From Lobulomyces angularis (Eukaryota > Chytridiomycota > Chytridiomycetes > Lobulomycetales > Lobulomycetaceae), in the NCBI GenBank assembly GCA_027604685.1, contig JADHYX010000538.1, positions 1 through 12,460 of the forward strand: DNA of 12,460 nt, in the 5' to 3' direction. A model generated the notes under the pieces. The model was not told where the DNA came from and did no database searches. It saw only the letters and a list, made by a program, of their open reading frames with translations. Made by a program: the position numbers and the translations under genes. The number at the start of each line of letters is the position of its first letter. The stretch's first letter is position 1. This document shows positions 8,599 through 12,460 of the stretch, in pieces.

Positions 8599-10077
8599 AT
8601 GAGTGAAACCAAAGTAGGAATAGAGGAAGTAACAGATGGCATCTTTGTAGCATACGCAGCGTTAGGATTGATGGCGATATTACCAATTTATTTTGGATCT
8701 TATGCAAGTTTAAAATTTGAAAAAAAAAAAAAAGGTGAAGAAGAGGATGAATTTTTCAGTCTTGAGGATGCCAAATGGTTTCCCATCATTGGATCTTGCT
8801 CTCTTTTTGGATTATACCTTGTTTTTAAATTTTTACCAAAGGATTATATAGATCTAGTTGTCACTGCTTATTTTACAGTAAAAAAAAGAAAGTAAAGCTT
8901 AATAATTTTTTTTTTAAAGGTTCTTGGAATCGCCGGTACAGTACCAGTATTGTTGGAATTTTCAAGAAGTGTAACAGGATTAAAATTAATTGGAAATTAT
9001 TACTTATCTTTGAAAGGAAGGGAAAAAGATGGCGAGGAATACAATGTTGAAAAATTTAGCTACCATTTTGGATATTTTCATTTAGTTTTACTTGTATTGT
9101 CAAGTATCTTGGGTGGATATTACGCTGGTAAGCCAAAAATAAAAAAAAAAAAGTGATAAATGTACATAGTTATTTTATTTTAGTAACAAAACACTGGGTG
9201 GTTTCTAATTTCTATGGAGAAGTATTTGCTTTAAATGCAATTCAGTTGCTAAACCTGGACAGTTTTAAAACGGGAATGATGCTATTGGGTGGTTTATTTT
9301 TTTACGATATCTTTTGGGTCTTTGGTACTGAAGTTATGGTTACTGTTGCAAAAAATTTTGAAGCACCAATTAAGGTAGTTTATTAAAAAATCTATTACTA
9401 AGTAAAAAAAAAAAAACAATTTAAAATTAGGTTGTATTTCCAAAAAACATTTTTGATGTTTTAGAAGTAGGATTATTTTCGCAAGAGGAAAAAATAAAGT
9501 TTACCATGTTGGGATTGGGAGATATAGTTATTCCTGGTAATTTTTTTTATTTAAAAAAGAAAATTATCATAAATACATGTTAATCTAAATTTTTTTTTTT
9601 TTAATTTTTTTTTTTTGCAGGAATTTTTGTTGCATTATGCCTTCAATATGATTTTTACAGATATAAGAAAACTTTAAAAGGAAAGGCACCATCAGTTAAA
9701 AATAAATATAATTTTAGTACACCGTACTTTACTTCAAATTTTATTGCTTATATCGCTGGATTATTTACTACTGTTTTTGTTATGCATAATTTTAAAGCTG
9801 CTCAGGTAAAAATTAAGACAAAACTTTAAATTTTTTATGTAAAAAATTTTATTTTTAGCCCGCACTTTTGTACCTCTCACCAGCATGCACATTGACGGCT
9901 TTAATTACAGCTCTTGTAAGAGGGGAAGTAAAAGAACTATTTACCTTTAACCCACAAGAAAAAGATGAAAAAACTGAAGGGGAGGAAATAAAATTAAATA
10001 AAAATATAACAAGTGAAATAATTGTTGAAGAAGTTACTGATTTAAAAAAGAGAAAATCTCCAAAAAAGAAAGATTAA
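8599..10077 (+). CDS. HM13: Signal peptide peptidase, intramembrane aspartyl protease, complete
   Basis: Exons are 8599-8877, 8920-9127, 9184-9374, 9431-9536, 9621-9805 and 9859-10077, giving 395 residues (human SPP 377). The enzyme cuts leftover signal peptides and other type II membrane segments in the ER. The catalytic aspartates are D204 in the YD motif (FFYDIFWVFGTEVMV) and D257 in GLGD (MLGLGDIVIP). The PAL motif is P324-L326 (QPALLYL). About nine membrane segments can be placed, at residues 13-35, 57-79, 82-105 and 145-163, with five more across the catalytic half. The last four residues, KKKD, fit the KKXX ER-retrieval signal seen in animal SPPs. The N-terminus before the first membrane segment is only about 12 residues and lacks the N-glycosylation sites of human SPP. 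Poly-Lys and Glu/Asp runs follow the first segment. ATG 8599 is the first ATG in frame. SPP-like (SPPL) proteases are less likely, given the KKXX tail, the short N-terminus and close matches such as AKWFPIIGSCSL and FEAPIK. Confidence 0.96.
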
Positions 10078-10255
10078 AAATTTCCTTTGATTTTTTTTTT
10101 TATTTTTTTTTTTAATTTTTTTTTTATATTCTTTTTATATTTTGGATGTGATTATATATAATTTTTTTTTTTTTTTTGCTTTACTAAAAAGGAATTTGAG
10201 TATTTTTATTTCACTTTAAAGATTTTTTACTTTAAACTTTTTTTGATGCTTCAAA

Positions 10256-10261
10256 ATTAAA
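10256..10261 (+). terminator. Possible poly(A) signal ATTAAA of the signal peptide peptidase gene
   Basis: ATTAAA, the commonest variant signal, lies 179 bases after the stop. I saw no AATAAA on the + strand between the stop codon and this point. The intervening 3' UTR is mostly T runs. Confidence 0.3.
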
Positions 10262-10335
10262 TTTTATTTTTTTTCTTAAAAATCAATTTCCTGATACATT
10301 GCGTTATAATTTAAGCCAAAATCTTTAAAAAGTAG

Positions 10336-10455
10336 CTATTTTTCAAGAGAAATGTAAACTTGTGCATCAGAGTTTAGGGGATCTTGAGGGCATTTCAGCT
10401 GCAAGTTTGTGTCTGCCAAAGTGCGCTCATCTTCCTCTGAGAAGGATTTGCTCCT
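10336..10455 (-). other. Isolated minus-strand ORF, possible orphan exon or gene remnant
   Basis: Read on the minus strand, a stop-free frame of 39 codons ends at TAG (complement of 10336-10338). Its last part is CPQDPLNSDAQVYISLEK, and before that come SEEDER and TLADTNLQLK. This is a balanced, protein-like composition rather than the Lys/Asn/Phe/Ile bias of junk frames here. A good acceptor, CCTTCTCAG, precedes the GAA-GAT-GAG codons on that strand, and a minus-strand AATAAA (TTTATT at 10263-10268) lies downstream. No upstream exon or donor with a matching frame is visible before the caprin start at 10641, and there is no useful ATG. It may be a decayed gene end, a captured fragment, or an accident of the G+C island. 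I recognise no family. Confidence 0.2.
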
Positions 10456-10470
10456 TTAGGCAGGTCCTTC
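10351..10470 (+). ncRNA. G+C island with two adjacent hairpins, candidate structured RNA
   Basis: Fifty-six of 120 bases are G or C, richer than the window's own exons and far above the flanks. Hairpin 1 pairs AAACTTG (10356-10362) with CAAGTTT (10402-10408), extendable by two G-T pairs. Hairpin 2 pairs CTGCCAAAG (10413-10421) with CTTTAGGCAG (10454-10463), with one bulged A at 10458. It contains a small inner stem CTTC/GAAG (10431-10434 and 10441-10444). Only four bases separate the two hairpins. Short T runs follow on the + side at about 10475. In very A/T-rich genomes such islands often mark RNA genes. The double hairpin recalls H/ACA RNAs, but the hinge GTGT lacks an H box (ANANNA). The rival reading is a minus-strand exon across the same bases. 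Strand is uncertain. Confidence 0.3.
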
Positions 10471-10640
10471 TAATTTTGTTTTTAATTTCAAAGTTAGACA
10501 ATTTTCAAATTTTTTTTATTTTTGTATTTTGAAGGCAAATATCATTCTTTAGTTACACAAAAAAAAAAATAAAAAAAAAATTAAAAAATATATTTTTAAA
10601 CTTATAACCAGAATAACATTTTTTAAAAGAAAAAAAAATT

Positions 10641-12376
10641 ATGATTTTAACACCAACAGAGAGCAAAATTACTTTAAGCAAACATAATTTACCAGATCAA
10701 TTAAGCAAAGCTGCTGAACCTGCAACTATAAATCAGGTTGACTTGGATTCAAAAAATAATTACATACTTCAAGTGCAAAAGAGACTGAGGACTTTAAAAA
10801 AAAGACAGATAAAAATTGAAAAATATGAACTTATCCAAGATAAATCTACTTTAAATCAGGATCAAATTTTAGCGATAAAAAAAAAACCAGAGGTTGATTC
10901 TCTTGTTAAAGAATTGGACGAAATTTTATCTGCATTTTTAAAAACTGAAAAGGTAAAAATGATTTTTATCACTAAAAGTATAACGTTATGAATTTTTTTT
11001 TTTTTTTTTTAAAAGTCTGACGCCAAAATTTTGAAGGAGGAGAAATTAACTTTTGAAAAAGAAGTTAGAGCCGAATTTAGAAATAAAGAATTTAATTTAA
11101 AAAAAGCTAATCAAGAAAAAATTGTTCAAATTTTAAGGGTAAAATAACCTTGAAAAAACGTTTTTTTAAATAATTAAATTTTTTTTTTTTTTTTCTTCAA
11201 CAGTTGTATTATATTTTAAATAATATTCTTCCCAATGCAACTCCAAACTCTGTGGTTAGTGAAGGAACACTTAATGTTTTATTTCATTTTAAAGCGGTTT
11301 TACTGGGAGGAGATTTTAAAGATTCTGTTGCTTTTGCAAGTTCCACTGCCAAATTGTTGGAGTCTTACTTAAGTGGAAGTGAACAAGAATTTTTTAATTG
11401 CAATTCCGATTCAAAATCTTTTAAAGAATTGAAAGAGGCAGTTGAAGTATTTTTTTTTTTTTTCCTTCATTTTTTGACTATAATTTTTTCATACTTTTTT
11501 TGTCGTAGTTTATAAATTCTCCCCCTCCTCCTCCAGTATTTCAAGTCTCGGAGTTGATAAACGATGAGTTAAATCATAATGATAGTAGTTTAACAGAACT
11601 TGAGAAGTCTGAAAATTCAGATAAAAATGCACCGCAAAATGAATCGTCGGATGAAAACACCAGTATTGCATTACAAAATCCAGAAACCAATGGAAATATT
11701 TACCAACAAAATAATGATATTCAATTACCAATTTTTAATGAGCATGCAGTGGATATTATCCCCTCTCATCAGCGTATCATTCCTTCCGTTTTTGAAAGAA
11801 AATTTCCATCTCAAATTAGTTTTTTCAATCCTAGCGAAGTTATTGGTTTGTCATTTTTTTTTTTTTGTTTTTTAACATAGTTATTTTGTTTTTGTAGATA
11901 AAACTATTGCTATCCATGAAAAAAATGCTTCTCCTGAAAGTGGACATCAAGCTCCAACTCAGCAAGTTAATCATCATGATGGGCATGTAGAGTCTGAGCG
12001 TAATGATAACACCTTAGAAGATGTGCAGGGGCAAGAGGAACAGTTCTCTGATTTACAAAACTCAAATGAAAAAGTTACATCACCAAATTCAAAAAGTAAA
12101 GCAGGTCACAATAATAAAGAATTTGGTGAAGGACAACATAAACCAAAAAGAAATTGGAATAAAAATAGAAAAAGAGTTAGTAACGTTTCTAAAGATGTAG
12201 ATTCCGAGAGTTACAAGCCACCAGTTGTTGTTATTGTTAAAAAAAATCAAACAACGTCAGGAAACGATCAACCAGTTAATTCTCAGCAACAACAATTTAA
12301 ACCAAAAACACAAAGAAAATATAATCAAGTTAACCAACATGTATCTGGAAGTTCCCAGCAAATAAGTAAAAATTAA
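10641..12376 (+). CDS. Caprin-family RNA-binding protein, complete, five exons
   Basis: Exons are 10641-10952, 11016-11138, 11204-11446, 11509-11845 and 11898-12376, giving 497 residues (human caprin-1 is 709). Residues about 45-105 match the first helical part of the caprin homology region: VQKRLRTLKKRQIKIEKYEL, then LNQDQILAI. Residues about 146-226 follow the dimerisation domain: LYYILNNI for LQYVLDKL, a SEGTLNVL stretch, ASSTAKLLE, then KELKEAVE. A proline run (231-235) and a long polar, Glu/Asn/Gln-rich region follow. The C-terminus has a basic patch (about 420-431, KPKRNWNKNRKR) and Gln/Asn-rich low complexity. Caprins bind mRNA and work with G3BP and FMRP in stress and neuronal RNA granules. 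The arginine-glycine boxes of vertebrate caprins are absent, and I cannot find their G3BP-binding motif. RNA binding would have to rest on the Lys/Arg-rich tail, which is inference. ATG 10641 is the first in frame. Confidence 0.85.
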
Positions 12377-12381
12377 ATAAA
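12376..12381 (+). terminator. Poly(A) signal overlapping the caprin stop codon
   Basis: AATAAA uses the last A of the TAA stop (12374-12376). No other exact AATAAA occurs in the remaining sequence. If used, the 3' UTR would be only about 15 to 35 bases. Confidence 0.45.
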
Positions 12382-12460
12382 GACATTAAAAAAATTATTA
12401 TTTTTTTTTTTTTTTCTTATATAATTTTTTTTTTTTTTTGCATCTTGGTTAATTCTTTTT
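12382..12460. other. Start of the spacer after caprin
   Basis: It holds two T runs and little else. No gene start is visible before the window ends. Confidence 0.5.

Larger units (their letters stand above)
10078..10640. other. Spacer between the signal peptide peptidase and caprin genes
   Basis: It begins with T-rich 3' UTR sequence to about 10260 and ends with the A/T-rich caprin upstream region (10480-10640). Between them lies the G+C island and minus-strand ORF listed separately. I see no clear TATA box for caprin. Confidence 0.6.

Noticed and set aside
10351..10470. Plus-strand frame through the G+C island as a gene
   Set aside because: It runs into hydrophobic poly-T translation, has no ATG, and is less protein-like than the minus-strand frame.
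1..12460. CRISPR array, operon, transposase, phage or viral genes
   Set aside because: No spaced repeats, ribosome-binding sites or recognisable mobile-element proteins were seen. The five genes have separate 3' ends and spacers.

Overview
The window is eukaryotic nuclear DNA, very A+T-rich and full of long poly-A and poly-T runs. It holds five protein genes, all on the + strand. Every gene is interrupted by very short spliceosomal introns: 28 inferred, 41 to 84 bases, all GT...AG. All joins fit the standard genetic code. The recognisable genes (a MAPKBP1/WDR62 scaffold, a caprin, a Mieap-like protein, a signal peptide peptidase) point to a compact, intron-rich animal or a close relative of animals. 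I cannot name the lineage. Nothing suggests bacterial, viral or organellar DNA.

Layout. 1-1061: the 3' part of a coiled-coil gene whose C-terminal half resembles the mitochondria-eating protein (Mieap/SPATA18) domain. 1062-1791: spacer with the first gene's 3' end and the next gene's upstream region. 1792-6899: a complete 17-exon gene of the MAPKBP1/WDR62 family (1422 codons), with a WD40 region, an acidic disordered tail and a conserved C-terminal helix. 6900-7651: A+T-rich spacer holding a G-rich island (about 7311-7460) of unknown nature and a TATA box. 7652-7868: a two-exon gene for a 53-residue secreted peptide with eight cysteines, without a recognised family. 7869-8598: near-homopolymeric spacer. 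8599-10077: a complete six-exon signal peptide peptidase gene (395 codons) with all catalytic motifs and a KKXX tail. 10078-10640: spacer containing a sharp G+C island (56 of 120 bases at 10351-10470) that folds into two adjacent hairpins and also overlaps a plausible minus-strand ORF. 10641-12376: a complete five-exon caprin homologue (497 codons) whose poly(A) signal overlaps its stop codon.

The genes are ordinary tandem nuclear genes with separate spacers of roughly 560 to 750 bases. I see no sign that they form one pathway, and no multi-gene novel system. The items most worth following up are the eight-cysteine peptide, the two G+C islands in otherwise almost pure A/T spacers, the splice-site architecture (weak intronic donor, strong exonic AG), and a WD-repeat strand whose codons appear to sit inside an intron.
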